Positions 22,473-35,718 of a DNA stretch of 64,000 nt are shown here, piece by piece. The stretch lies in NCBI GenBank assembly GCA_013368375.1, contig JAACJP010000049.1:1-64000 (forward strand), in the 5' to 3' direction. This DNA comes from Tricholomella constricta. Lineage: Eukaryota > Basidiomycota > Agaricomycetes > Agaricales > Lyophyllaceae. A program made the position numbers and the translations under genes. The notes below the pieces were generated by a model. That model was not told the DNA's origin, did not search any database, and saw nothing but the letters and a program-made list of their open reading frames with translations. Position 1 is the first letter of the stretch, and each line of letters begins with the position of its first letter.

Positions 22473-23936
22473 TTAGTGATCTGTCTTCTGCAAATACTCC
22501 GCAACCGAGATATCCACATCGTACGCGTACAGTCGATCATTTATCGACTCTGGAAGCTTGCCTAAAGATGAAGAACAGTCTGGACGTGAGAAGGATAGAC
22601 ATTCAGGGAAGCAGAAGGAACTATACACAAAATCCCAAAGAAAAGGTCACGGATCCACTGCTGGAACCACGACTGTTTCTTCTTACTATCGCCACTTCGT
22701 TTCGCCACATCAAGGATGCGCCAAACTCGTTTCAAGCGGATATCCTCATAGGCCGATGCCGTGCATTTCAATGCAGTACTCAGATCAAGACCTCTCGTTA
22801 CGTGGTAGTGCCTCAACAAGAGGCCTATGGTGGCACCGTCCTCTGCAGCGCAGGAGACACCCTGGCCAGAGTCGGGGGGCATGGCGTGAGCGGCGTCGCC
22901 GAGTAGGATAACCTTTCCTGTCCCGGTCGTGGTACACCAATGGGGCATGCGAGGTGTGACATATCGCGGCAGAACAAGAAGGGTGTCATTGGTATCGTTC
23001 TCCGAAGTACACCCAAGCGTGATAATTTCCTCGTAGACGCGGTGGCCGGGGGTATCGTGAGGCGACTTCCACGATCTATGCCGCGCGAGAAGTTGGGCGC
23101 GTACGTCGGCGTAAGCTTGCGTGCGTGAGGGAGGGGTGGGAGATTCGTATATTGACCACCACTGGATGTAGCGGCCCTCGGGATCGTCGCCGGGTTTGTA
23201 GGGAGAGATGAGCGAGTATCCGAAGAACCCCTGCTCGCCGAAGGTCATGGTGACGCCTTCAGTTCCTAAACTGTCTCGAAGACGTTGGAACAAGGATGCG
23301 AGGGGGATGAATCCGCCAACTCCAGTCAAGCCACTATGATGCGATATTGAGGACTTCGAAATAGTTTTAACGCATGAAGGAAACTCACTCATATGTCGCA
23401 GGATACTTATTGTCGAAAATACATTCTCGAACAATACTGCGCACGCCATCGGCGCCAATGACAAGATCCGCGACATCAGATGTCCCATCGGCGAAGTCAA
23501 TCAGCACACCGTCTGGGGTCTCGCGTACAGCTTGGACTTTCGCTCCCCAGATAATTCTGTCAGAGGGGATGTCCTGAAGCAGTGCTTCATGCACTGTGGC
23601 CCTCCGAAGCATTGTCTGGTCGAAGCCATATCGTTCCTTGCGTCCATTCCAGTACCGGCCCAACAGTTTTCCAGACGAGTTGCGAAACGAAAATATCGGG
23701 CCAGCAAACCCGCGCTGCTGAATGTAATCTGCAGCCTTTGGAGAGACAGATGCTATGGCGCGTAACCCATTCGGCGCAAGCCCTAGTCCGCCGCCGACGT
23801 TGGTGGTTGTAGATGAGGGACTCCTATGAGACTCGTAGACCCTGATTGTCACGTCTGGCCGTTCGGAGAGGTGCTTCTGCAAAGAGTGATAGGCGGACAG
23901 GCCGCCAATTCCTGCGCCGATGATAATAATTTTCAT
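22473..23936 (-). CDS. FAD-dependent monooxygenase
   Basis: Group A flavoprotein monooxygenase (salicylate hydroxylase/zeaxanthin epoxidase type), which uses NAD(P)H and O2 to hydroxylate or epoxidise an unknown small molecule. Three exons: 23389-23936, 22627-23333 and 22473-22561. They sum to 448 codons, so 447 aa. MKIIIIGAGIGG at the N-terminus is the dinucleotide-binding GxGxxG. DLVIGADGVRS (about residues 155-165) is the DG motif, and VILLGDAAHAMPPDSGQG the GD motif. The last exon reads KLPESINDRLYAYDV. There is no signal peptide. The start is fixed by the GxGxxG immediately after the ATG. The gene is intact and convergent on the Helitron's outer end. Divergent from the Kelch-MYND gene, with about 420 bp between start codons. 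No biosynthetic partner genes are adjacent. Confidence 0.85.
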
Positions 23937-24358
23937 GAAGAGTCCAAGAACAGTCAGGATCAAAGACAAGCAAGTGGTCAAGTCGTCCCAGCTGGTAACA
24001 CTTGCTTGGTGCTCTGAATGTATTGCTGCGGAACTAGCCTGACGGAATTTGACCCTGGCGAAACTAGCGGAGAACAATTCGAATGAACAGCTGCGCAGCA
24101 GAGTTAAGAGTAGGCCGCCAGACCGGCCAACGGGCAGCTGACAGGACTCAAATTAACTCCTCGCGCACACCAACCGAGTGAGAGAGAGATGTGGAGAGCT
24201 GGAATGTTCAATTTAACGTGACGGTCAAGAAACTTCCGCCTTCGGTCAAGATCCAGATCAAAACTTGAAGGCAATTTCGGATAAATACGTCGTTCTTACA
24301 TTCATGGCCATGGGTGCTGATTATCCTTCTTCCCTTCACGCTTACCACCAGCAGGAAC

Positions 24359-26737
24359 ATGGACCTCTCAGCGATACAGCGGTTGATGATGAACGCGAAG
24401 ATGACCTGGTAAATCAAGCTTGACTGATCATGGAATTTCGCTGATTCTATAATCTTTGATCTACTACTAGCCGGGAAGGCGACAGTCTATATAAAGCAGG
24501 AAAATACAGCGAGGCTAGGCAGTCTTACTGGGAAAGTGCAGTGAAAGTTGTGGGTCCAAAGTACAGAATTCCAGGTGTCCCAGGTGTGGGCGCTGGTGGT
24601 GTCCGGAGCGAATTATACACGTCAATGGACCCGTACGACAGAGCAAATTTGATGGGTTGCTGTACCGGTCTAGCAAGATGTCTTGTAAAGGAAGGCGATA
24701 CCGAGAGTGTGGGTCTCTCAATTATTCTTTTGGTATTTGTATAGCCTAATCAACGATCGTTTTAGGCGCTTGCCTGGCTCGACGAAGTCGCTGTGTTGTA
24801 CAAAAACACGTATTTTACAACAGAAAAGCCATTGTATGGTAAGTTGTATCCATCAGAATGCTTTGCTTTAAGTGAAGTTTCATGTCTTCAGATTGGATCG
24901 ATCTTGGACTCGACCTTCCTGAGCTCACATATCGACGCACGGCAGGGCTAGCCACAAGCTCGGAGGTATTTTTCTCGCTCGACAACACTGGCGCAGCTGC
25001 GCACCGCCGATGGGTTGCCAATACCAGTACCGTGAACATGCCTCCCCACCACAAAACCCCGCGTACTATGGCCGAGGCTAACCAGGAGCGAGTATTAGAA
25101 TTGACGCAACTTCGCCATCCGGACCCCAGCTTTACAGCCAAGCTCGAGCTGAAGAACCCCGAACTGCAGGTTCGTGGATCCTGGTCCAAGCTTGCAATTA
25201 AATCGCGTGCCCGTATGCTCGCCAGGTTTAGTTTCGCGAGCTTCATCTGGAACAGTAAGTGCGGTCGTCTGAACGATGACTATTTATTATTCTTACCAAC
25301 CTTGAAGGTCATTTATACGTTGCCGGAGGGCGAAAAGACTCCGCCGGGCCATTCTACCGCGATTTCTGGTACCTGGATCTCGAAAAGTGTGACGCGTGGA
25401 AACCACTGCCAGATTATCCGGTCCCCGTGCCCTCATCCGGCGCATTCCTGAACTGGGACATGCTCGTCTACAAGGACAAGGCCCTGCTCTTCACAGGCCG
25501 TCGGCAGATGGACTACTTTGATCTCAAGGCCGAGAAATGGGGCACGATCACCACAACGTACACGCCCACCCGCGCGGACGAGCAGGCCGGTATCGCCAGC
25601 GGCTGGCCGTGGCCCGGACAGCGACTTGCTGACTCGGCGCAGCAGATCGTCGGGGACAAACTGTTTGTGTTCGGAGGCACCCACCGGAACACGAACATCG
25701 GGTGCAATCTGTTCATGGAGCTCGACCTCAAGACGAACGTCTGGCGGCGCCTCACAGGGTACGTCATGCCACCCCCCAACAACGACTATTTTTGCCCCGG
25801 TCCACGCAAAACTCCAGGAAGCTGGGTGAGCAAGGACAAGAACCGCTTCTATTTGTTGTTTGGTCAGTGCGACAGGGACGGCGCAGCCCTTCGAGGCGAG
25901 CCGCATGGCGCGTCATCATCGTATCCATTCGAGGATATGTGGAGTTGGGACATCAAGAAGGAGGAATGGCGCCGCGAGCGGCTTGCAGGCAATCCGCCCT
26001 GCCCAAGGACGGAGATGGGGTGCACTTATGTACGCAGTCCTCTGACGCGTTTTTTGACTTCTTTGCTCAACCGTCCCCTTCGTAGAACGAGAAGCTGGAC
26101 AAGGTTATCGTGTTTGGCGGATATAACCCATGTCTCCCAGCGTTCTTCATCTCGAATCGCCAGCGGTTCAACTACTCGTATTTTGCCGATACCTTCATTT
26201 ACAGTCCCCCTGACCCAGCATCTCCTCCCTCCGGGAAGCCGCTATCAGGTCCCGCAGTTGTCGACTCCGCAGCACAGCCTAAGTGGAAGCAGGTGCTGAC
26301 ACGGGGCTTCCCGACGTATCGCTGCCAGGCGCATCTTTTGTCGGACCCTGTGACCGGGAAGACCTACCTTTTCGGCGGATTCACCAACAGGGACTTTGTG
26401 CCCAGCCGGGCTGACTACATCACACGCAGTTTTGGAGATGTCTGGCAGCTCATGATCGATGAGCCCGGAGGCTACTTTGCTGGAGTCAACTTGGAGGAGG
26501 AGGCAAGGACTGCGAAAGCGGGCCCTTGGCAGCGTTGCTTCAATTGCGGAGATACCGGACCTTGGAAGAAGTGTGGTGGTATGTGGGCTTTCGATAATCT
26601 CTAAGACGAACGAGATGTGCTGAATCATAAGCCTGATAGGCACCTGCAATGGTCGAGCATTCTTTTGTAATACGGACTGCCAAAAGGATGGCTGGAAGGA
26701 ACACAAGAAGATGCACAAGTGCGGCAAGAAAACGTGA
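24359..26737 (+). CDS. Kelch-repeat protein with a C-terminal MYND zinc finger
   Basis: The start ATG at 24359 (MDLSAIQRLMM) joins by a phase-2 intron (24409-24470) to REGDSLYKAGKYSEA, a TPR-like helical pair that fixes this frame over the upstream ATG at 24304. Several exons follow. Kelch-type blades show as HLYVAGGR, YRDFWYLDLEKCDAW, KLFVFGG, NLFMELDLKTNVW, VIVFGGY and TYLFGGF with DVWQL. The C-terminus is CFNCG, WKKCGG, intron, TCNGRAFFCNTDCQ, WKEHKKMHKC, the Cys/His pattern of a MYND finger. The role is protein-protein interaction; the partner and pathway are not visible. All frames and splice sites are consistent. MYND-Kelch proteins occur across mushrooms (memory). Confidence 0.85.
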
Positions 26738-26820
26738 TTCGTCAACGAGCCGCTGGGGAATAAATATTAAATATGATAGGTGGGCGAGGTTGAATACATG
26801 CTGGATGTCTATTACCAGAA

Positions 26821-29800
26821 CTAGAACGACCGCAGAGATATTTGCGGCTTTGCGGCGTTCTGCGCAGCTGTAGATGTTGTTCCTCCAACGGCCCGCCTGA
26901 TCGATTGCTCTAAAAGCTCCCGTGTCCCATTGTCCAGCTTCGCTGCAGCATCTTTGAACGCTGCTGGTGATGAAGTCGCGTACGTCAGTAGCTGGGAGAT
27001 AGTTTGTGATGTGACAGGGGTCGGGGATGTTTGAGAATTGGACAATAGCAGCGCAATCGTCGGCAGCAAAACACCCAGGAGACGAACACCTTGGAATATC
27101 ACGTCGTTAGTAGTAGCCGAAGCAGACGTAGTGACACAGACTTACGATGGGCTTCCGGCGTGGACGCGAAAAAGGCGGAGAACGCTTTCCATACTTCGCC
27201 AACGGCTGCCACTTGGGCCTCCGTTATTGTACCATCGTGAACAAGCGGAGCCATTTTCGCGATATATTCAATTAAGCCCGGAATGAGAAGCCGCACGCAT
27301 TGATGAAGCATGGCGTTCCCAGCCGTTGAAGCAACGATGAGTGTTTTGGCACAGTGAGCTGCCGTCAGGGACAACTGTTGGAGTGGCATGAGAATCAGTC
27401 GATTTTGTCGGAGTGATCCCCTCAATGAACGCACCTCGCTCGATTCTAGGAGTTTCTGGGTGATCAGGAAACAACAATGCTCGATGACCGCTTGAGAGAC
27501 TTTGACTGATGGTGGTATTACTGTCAAGATAAGGACCGCTGCCAGAAGATTGTTCTTGATCTTTTTGGCAGAGATAAGACCTTGGCGACCACTGTCTTTT
27601 GATCAGCTTCATTTCTGTCTCGCTGGAAGATCAATGAACAGACCTCATTGCATCAACATTCAAGAGGCACGCAGAAAGGAGTCCATGAACTAGACGTCCA
27701 TATACCTCTTGAGGATTTGAGTCAGCGCTAGGGGGAAGATCGAGCATCGACTTTAAAGCTGGAAGCGTCGGTCCAACGAGGTCGATTTCAGATGACTCAT
27801 CCTTCAGCAGTTCTAGCGAGCAGTGAGACCTCTAAAATTTAGTATAAATGCTGAATTATTACCGCTGTAGAGCAGGATGGCCACAGCGCGAACGTCCTCT
27901 CGCTGAGATGACTTTATTGAAATACCAATGGCGTAAAAAGCAGAGAAGGCTGAGCTGATCATTTTGATACGGTCAGAAATTTCGCCTTCTGTCTATAGAT
28001 GAGTATGAAGATGGTCAGAAAGAGTCCGAACACTGACGGATGGGTTGACTGCGGGAAGCGGATGTAGAGTGCCTCAATATGTGTGCACATATCCTGAGAC
28101 AATGGGCTTTCGGTGAAGTCAGGGAGAGTTCGTCCCCGGAACTACGAACTGTCAACAACGATGCGACATTGAAGGTAGGAAAACCTACCTTGACTGATGT
28201 TCCTGCGAAGAAGCGAATGAGGAGAGCATGTCCACAAGACGTATTTGTATATTAGCCGGCTCAGTCATTGCTATCCGATAGCAAAGACTGATGAATTCCT
28301 CGAAGATCGTGGGTTCTTTGATCGCTTTTCCGGAATACTCTGGCCGTACTAAACATTTCAGTGCTTGGAGGGCTGAGAGCACAAGGGTCTGGCGTGCCGA
28401 CGAAGAAGAAGTGGAATCAGCAGAAGATGTCACCAACGCCTCGTAGACAAGGCCAAAGACAATGTGGAAAAAGGCTGCAGGTTCTTCACGTTTGGCGAAG
28501 CTGAGAGGTTTAGATTCTGTCTTGAACTCCTGACCGTCCATGGCTGCCAGGATAAACGGGTCGCCAGTCTCCATGGCTGTAGCGACGGCTTGAAGAATAA
28601 CAGGCCACGATTTCGCGTAGTACTAGAAGTCAAAATCAGACATGATCGCGGTAGTCATGGAAGATGTCCGTACCGGCAGCAAGACTTCTTTCCCGAGGCT
28701 TGAGTAGGAAGAGTCAAGAGCCACAGTTGACGTGTCGTTGAGAAATTCGGAGTCTACTCTGATGCTCGCATAGTCTCGGAGTGCAGCGATCCAGAGGGAA
28801 GCGAGCGTGGACCGATGTGGCTTCACAACATTCTCTAGGTATGGCTGATGTGGAGTCGCAACTTGGAGCTGAGCCCATGCTGATAATGTCGAAATTCTCA
28901 ACATCGCTGAAGCATTTGGACTCAATTCCCCAGTTTCGCCAAGAGACAGCATTCCCGAGTCTGTTTTATGTAGTCCGTAATCAGGATCTGGGATGCGAGC
29001 AAGAAGAAGGGTTTCGAACCTTTTGATTGCTCAAGCGCAGTGGTGAGCAGCTTCAAGATCCGCCCCATTCTACTAACGTCCTTCACGACTCCACAGCCCA
29101 CAAAGATGGCGCAAGCACGGACGGCTGAAGCCAAGATTTCTGGAGTGGAGTCCGCTGAGAACGCTGGCGTGAGAGCCGCCGTTATAGGCGCCTGGTGCTG
29201 TTCCAGAAGCAGCGCATCCGGGTAAGCTGGGTCTGGAATTCTGGCGAAGATCTGGGGAATTCATCAGTCACTGTTCCAACGCGCAGGAGAAGAACGAGAT
29301 ATACCTCAATGACATCTCGTAGAACAATGAGACCCTCCAAGCGAATTTCCGTTACATACGCCGTAGAGGCAGTAAACGCCATCCTGATTAGATCGGGTAC
29401 ACGAGATACCAGGAGCCCTTTCGTAGAGATCCCCAAGGTACGGGCATACGCAGTATCGAGCTGCTCCCTTCGACCGCTGTTCGCGACGATCGTGCAAATG
29501 TGATGTAAGCACTGTAGTGCAAAGAGCTGAGTCCTCCATCGCGAGGTGGGATGGGATCGTCCTCCAATCGTGCCGTCCTGTGCCATGCCAAAGTTTAGGG
29601 ACTCTCCTTCGTCATCCCGAAGGCTTTGGCCAGTGGCAGCATCTGCAACTTGCTGCGACGCAGTCGTCCGAGACATAATTCGTTGACACAGGTCTATCCA
29701 CGCTGATGGGTTGTGGACGACCGTTTGGTCCAACCAACTAGAAATCACGTTCCGAACACCCTGGACGGAAGAATCGTCGTCCAACATGCCAAACAAATCT

Positions 29801-32800
29801 TCAACGAGCCGGTCACCTCCCAGTTTCGACATGGAAAGTGCATCCTTCTGGACAAGCTGGTAGAGAGCATTAATCGAGGCGAGCTTGAGGGGCCGCCGGG
29901 AGGACGACAGGTGGGACCTGAACTGGTTGACAAGGTCTGGAACATTGACGTGCTCCGGAGCGAACATCAGGAAGTGCTGGATACACTTTATAGCCTCAAC
30001 GCAGATCCCTTCGTCATCCTCTACGGAGAACTCATGGACAAGGTTCAAGACCAAAGTTCTCGTGCGAGGGGACTCCTGTATGTCAGGCCCGAGGACGGCG
30101 ATCACTGCATCGATGATCTGGCAGACAACAGGGTACGCAGGATTATCGCCGCTCAGATTCGCGTTCGACAGCGTTCCGCCCTCGCGCTCGTGTGACTCCA
30201 GAAGGTACACCTTTAGGAGCATGCCCAGGGTGCTCGACACAAACGGGGCATAGGCCAAACTGGCAGCGTTAATGACCCGTGCGAGAGCGTTCAGTGCCCA
30301 GAAGTGCACCACGGGATGTGGGTCGTTGCTGAGCGACATGAGCACGTTCACGGTGGTTTTCAGCAGGGGGCCAGCGGCCAATCCCCCAACATGGCTGTAG
30401 ATCGCACCGAATGCCAACGCGCAACCGGCACGACCGTGGGGATCCCGATTGCTCACAACTTGATCGACCAGGTCCTTGATCTGGCCTGTCAGAAAGTTGG
30501 TCCCGGAAAGGCTAGCCAGGCGACCTATCGATTCGCTGCTGGCTGATCGTAGGACGACATCACCATCGACCAAAGCCTCCTGTAGGAAGGGGGAGAGAAG
30601 CGAAGAGATCTGCGGGTTCCCAAAAGTCTCTCGTGACTGGCGGAAGTTTGACGTTGTAGCATACCGCAGAGCAAGCATGAGCCCGACTACGGCATTGATG
30701 TGTACAGCTGCCTTGCGACCCGAATTTTTCTCGAGTTTCGCCGATCCAACAGACTCTAGGAGTTGGGTTATGATGCGGGTGATAGACGCAAGGTCTTGCA
30801 GCGGAAGCAGTTGCGCAAATAGCTCAATCGCAGTGTCCACGACTGATGTCGCAGCTGGAGGAGGTTCAATCAATTGGTATTCCGCGTTGGAGATCTTGGC
30901 TTGACAAAGTGATAGAGGATCATGTTCGCAAGCACCAAGTATAGGCTTTCGGAGCTATCGTCGAATGTCAGCAACTGCTATATCGGTTTAGAATAGGACG
31001 TACTAGAGCGTCAATTGACACTTCAACCGTGTCGCGATTTAGATAGTCCTGCCCTCCCTGGGACGGATCGTCGCCAGGAGAGTGGCTCCCAGAATCGAGG
31101 ACTTGAGTTGATGTGACACCATACGCATACCCATCGATACTCTGCCAGACCGAAGTAAAGGTTCCTGACGAAGAGGCGATGGCAGCTTGCACGGATGAGC
31201 CTGCATACCCGTCTGGGCTGGCGAACAGCGACACGACTGACTGGAGGAGTGTAACTTGCGTCGACTCCGTGATACTGGAGAACCCAAGAGCTGTAAAGCA
31301 TTGGTACACGCGTCGGCGAAGAAGCGCCTCGCTCGCTCGCAGGGATAGCCCTTTCACGGTCTCCGGTACCTGGGCTTCGACAGGATCTTCTACATGTTGG
31401 GCGATGAAGTTGTTGGCAAAAAGCAATGCGTTGCTAAGTAGAGATGCAATTCTGCGGCCAACGTCAAGCGTGACCAGCGTCGAGGAGTTGTGCTGTAGGA
31501 AACAAAGAATGGCTCCGAGTGCGCTTTCCCGGACATGGAGAAGGAACATCCACTCTGCCACGGATCGCCCAATGCTGTTGGCGGAATCTTTACTCGTTGG
31601 TTTCGGGAGAGCATTACGCCAGAGCACCAATAGTTGGGGCAGGTGAGGCCGCACAAAGTTGGGGCCGAGCGCCATCAAGGAGGCAATCGAAGTCCATGCA
31701 ACTTCAACCTCGACTCCTGCAACTTTGAGATCATGCTCCCCGGCTCGCTTAAGAAGCGAAATAGCCATGTCGAGCACTTTGGCGCTGACATCGTAGGAAA
31801 CATACAGAGGCCGCTCAGGGATAACAGATACAAGGGAGGCGAGACCATATGCATGTCCAAGTGCTCGCAAGTTGATATCGGAGGGAGCAGCGGGCGAGAT
31901 GATGGAGGTGATGTCGCGCTGGAGCATCTCCGTCACGACGAGAATAGTTTTGGGAAGTCGAAGAGGGGTTGAGTAACAGAAACAACGGAGGGCCCACGAT
32001 GCGGTAATGCGGGTAGTGTGGCTCGGGTGTGCAAGTAGGGTGACCAAAGGCTCTGCAAGTGCATCCTAAAGCGCTGTCAGTAAGGCGACCTTTGGTGATA
32101 ATGGAAGGACACTGACTTGAACGGGTGGTGGAGCGTTGCCTAGCTGTTGTAGAAGTCCAGCAACCTCTCGTAACACAATGACTAGCACTGAAGAACTAGG
32201 AGCAATTTGCCCCGGCATCATTGCCGGCCAACGTTTTAAATACGCATTGGCCAGCTCCTGGATGGCGCTGATCTGGCCCTGCTCGCTCAACATCCGCACC
32301 CCGATCAAATCCCTCAACAAAATGCCGACCAACGAGCGCACGAGGAGGGTCTCATATCGCGTGCTGGCATTCCGAGGGCTGCTGACGATCTCAGTCATGA
32401 GATGGGCGACAATAAGCGCGAAGTTGGCTTCCACAAAAGCCGCGCCAAGGCGAGTAAGCAGCGCTAGATAGAAGTCGAAGATGCCGATGCGGGTCTTGCG
32501 AGAAGCATTGGGCTTATTGAAGTGATTCGAGAGGTGATTCAACATTTCAGCAGGAGTGAAGGTTGGTTTCGTGATTTCGGCGGCGGCGCTTGCGGCGGAT
32601 GGCAACCCAGCGTCTGTGTCGTCCTGCTCCTTTTTGACCTTCTGCGTAGATTCTGGCACTACCACTGTGAGTTCGATCTGGGTCAATGCCAGCATGTGCC
32701 CAACGAGTTGTGCGAGCGAATGACGAGTTGCTTGATCTGCATTGTCTAGACTCTTGACGCAGAGGGTCACGATGGTGTCGACGTCGTTCCCCGACGGGTG

Positions 32801-33752
32801 ACTGCCATCGCTCCCCGAATACATGGCGATGAGGACCTGGAGGGCGTTGAGCGCATATAATTAGGCAGACGGAACGACTCACGTTTGCTGCTTCCCGTTG
32901 GACAGGCAGGGATTTATCCGTGAGTCCATTCCTCATCTGCTTCAAGATATCCCTCGACGCTGCGTCTGTCACAGCACGTTTGGCGGTTGTCAAGGACTTG
33001 CGGAGGGCGACAAGTGCATGATATCGAAGGAGAGAAGACTGGAAAAGGCTCAGTACAAGGATATTTTGTGATCATGGCACACACTTGTGAATTTTTGATC
33101 GTCTTCAATGTAATCGTGCAGATTTCGGCCACAAACGACATGAACTGCTCCAAGTTCAATAACAGCCCCTTTAAACGCTATTGAAAGCGCACCTGAGATC
33201 CAAATGATGCCATAATATCACCAATACACGAGAATGCCGCGCTGTACGAGTTTAACAAAAATTGAGAACACCAGGACTTTGAGAAACGTACATCTTGTTC
33301 GTTTCCTTGTCTGGTGTCTTGAAATCACCCACAATCTTTAAAAATGCCTGCAGAGTATCGAAAAGCGTCCTGGTTTCGCCACGGGTATACAGAGCAACCA
33401 GACATCGTCCAACAAGATTCCTCAGCGCACGTCCCGGGGCAGGGTACGATTCTGGGGCGGTGACAATCTTCACCAAAGTACTCTCCAAGCTGGCCTGCAC
33501 GCCCTTCAAATGTTTCTGTACTGCAAAATTAGATCCTCATCCCTTGAACAGTTCAACGCGGGGACGCGGCAACGCACAGGTGTCACATCGGCCAGCTTCC
33601 CCTCCGTCAACGACAGCCATTGAAACACATAAACTTCCGCATTCTCCCCTGATATTTCGGACTGGCACAACAAGGTCAGATGACAAGATAGAATAAAAGA
33701 AAGATATGCATACCTCCTTGATATCCTCGATCAAAACTGGCTCATTGCTCAT
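26821..33752 (-). CDS. LAA1: HEAT-repeat trafficking protein, LAA1/HEATR5 family
   Basis: Large alpha-solenoid protein that works with the clathrin adaptor AP-1 in trans-Golgi/endosome sorting (yeast Laa1, animal HEATR5). ATG at 33752 (MSNEPVLIEDIKE); about a dozen exons; stop at 26821 after PQISLRSF. Characteristic stretches include PGRALRNLVGRCLVALYTRG near the N-terminus (33400-33470), VTLLAHPSHTTRITASWALR (about 32000) and LQDLASITRIITQLLES (30760-30810). These are followed by repeated paired helices throughout (NAVVGLMLALRYA, GRAGCALAFGAIYSHVGGLA). The total of nearly 2000 residues fits the family. No stop or frameshift lies inside the large exons. The exact boundaries of the small exons between 26.8 and 29.2 kb are not all resolved. 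The symbol is by family resemblance. Confidence 0.8.
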
Positions 33753-34141
33753 CGTTACTGATCACCCAGGTCAAGGTCGCCACCACTATTTACTTCCTCG
33801 CCTGCTTTTTTCGGTTGTCTTCTAGAGCTGCCAGAGAATGGGCGTTGAAATTTGGAGATGAGGCGAATTTGGAGGTACAGACTAAGGTTGGACCGCGCAA
33901 TCAATGTGCATGCCACGTGATACAACTACCGCGTCACGAGTTGGTCGCGACTTGATTGTGGGTCTCGGCTTGCTCGCGCCACCCCGGCATCACTCTAGAA
34001 TCATGAGCTGCCTGGTGATCTTACATCGAATCACGTATGAAGAGGCTGGTATTGATACAACTACGTGCGAAAGCACCGTAAAGAACCATGTGTGCGTAAT
34101 CCCTGATACATTTAATACGTTATCTCATGGCGAAAAAGACC

Positions 34142-35428
34142 CTAGTCATTGACCGAGTCTGACTGATCCTGCCACGAGTCTCGAAGCTCCTGCTTGATGC
34201 CATGGTGCTCCGAAGTCAGAGATGTAGTAGGGGTGTTCAGAGATTCTTCGGGGGGATCCCGTAAAACCACAACCTCCGTATTGATCACCATCGGGTGCGC
34301 GGGTGCCGTCATAAGGGACGAAAGAATCTGCGAGTCCGCCTGCTGTCGCGCCGTGCGACTGATAACCATGTTGAATGTGATTCCCTATCGAGCCGTTCAG
34401 ACGCGTGAGGAGGAGGAGGAGTCAAGTGAGAAGGCAGGCACTCACGATAATTTGTACGATCTATCAAATCAACATGATCAGGGATCAGGGATCAGAAACC
34501 TAGATCTGTGTGGGAGATGAAGGAAGGAACGTACAGAGCGCATGACAGAATATTGAGCTTGTCCACTAGTGATATGGATTCCTAACAGCACAAACATTGA
34601 TGCCGTGTACAGAAGGCCAGCTTCCACCGTGACCCGGATCGCTCGACGGAGAGGGTCATCCTGACTCTTGATTTTATACCGCATGGACTCTTTTTGGATC
34701 GTCCAGATGCGGAAAACGATTAGTGAAGAAGAGATGAAGTTCGAGGCCAGTGACAACGATAGCACGGTGGTCACCAGCGTTCCAACCATGGCGCGGTTGT
34801 GGGGGACGAGGGTGGTCGAGGATACGATGATAGTGGTTAAACCACAGGCTACGAAGAGGGGGTAAGAGATATGTATGACACGTTGCTTTGCATCATAATT
34901 ACTTGCCTATCGCAGTGAGCGTCAACAGAATAGGAAACAGGACAACCCTCCATCTCCGGCTCCACACAACGAAGCACCTGTATATCTGCCCAGGATCAGT
35001 ACCTCCTAGGCTATCAGCATCTAACAAAACGCAAAAACGCACGAGAATGGCGTCCCCAACGGTCATCTGCGCAACAAATAAACCAAAGAGCGGTAGAGTC
35101 CACCATCTGGATGTACCGCCAATCCGCTGGTCTGCGACGGAATCTTTGTGTACAAAAACAGAGATGTTCTGGCAGACCTCCACCACGATGTCACCAGTAG
35201 CGATTGATATCATGGTACATGCCGCCGCCGTCATGGGATAGTTAATTTGACGTCGCGATTTAAATTGCCCATCAGCGACCACCAACGCGAGGATGCATGC
35301 AAAGAAGGTGATAAGATTGATCCCTATTCTCAACACGGTAAGTCGACCACAGAGTAGTAAAGGCCATGGCACGTACCGTAGCCCACGGAACCAAAGAACA
35401 AGCCCAGAAGAATGGGTAGAGGTTCCAT
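34142..35428 (-). CDS. multi-pass (about seven-helix) membrane protein, copy 1
   Basis: Uncharacterised agaric membrane-protein family. ATG at 35428 gives MEPLPILLGLFFGSVGY before a GTACGT donor. Later exons give GINLITFFACILALVVADG, PMTAAACTMISIATGDIVV, WWTLPLFGLFVAQMTVGDA, IYRCFVVWSRRWRVVLFP, SLSLASNFISSSLIVFRIW and IRVTVEAGLLYTASMFVLLG. The cytosolic tail ends near 34142 with an acidic stretch. The conserved YRCFVVW..RW after helix 3 and AIRVTVEAGLLY before helix 6 are shared with copies 2 and 3. No enzymatic motif or ligand is visible. Confidence 0.7.
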
Positions 35429-35718
35429 AGAAATTCTGAGCGCGAACCTATGGGTTCAATGCGGCACCGTGAGCGTGGCGTCCTTCATAACGAGCGCACT
35501 AGTATAGATGGTTAATTTTTTTGCAAATGTCTCAACATACGAGATCCCTATTCAGTTGGATCGCGACCGGAACGCGATCATTTTTGGAAGATCGATCGAG
35601 ACATTCCTTGCCAATGCTGAATGCTGAGAGCGCTGGTGCCATGGTATTCAAGAAAGAGTCAGTGTATAGTACAGAGCATAAACAGATTATCCCCGTGTCG
35701 ATCAAACCCAAACAAAAT

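Noticed and set aside
24304..24408. Earlier ATG (24304) for the Kelch-MYND gene
   Set aside because: Its frame does not join to exon 2; the ATG at 24359 does, with a phase-2 intron.
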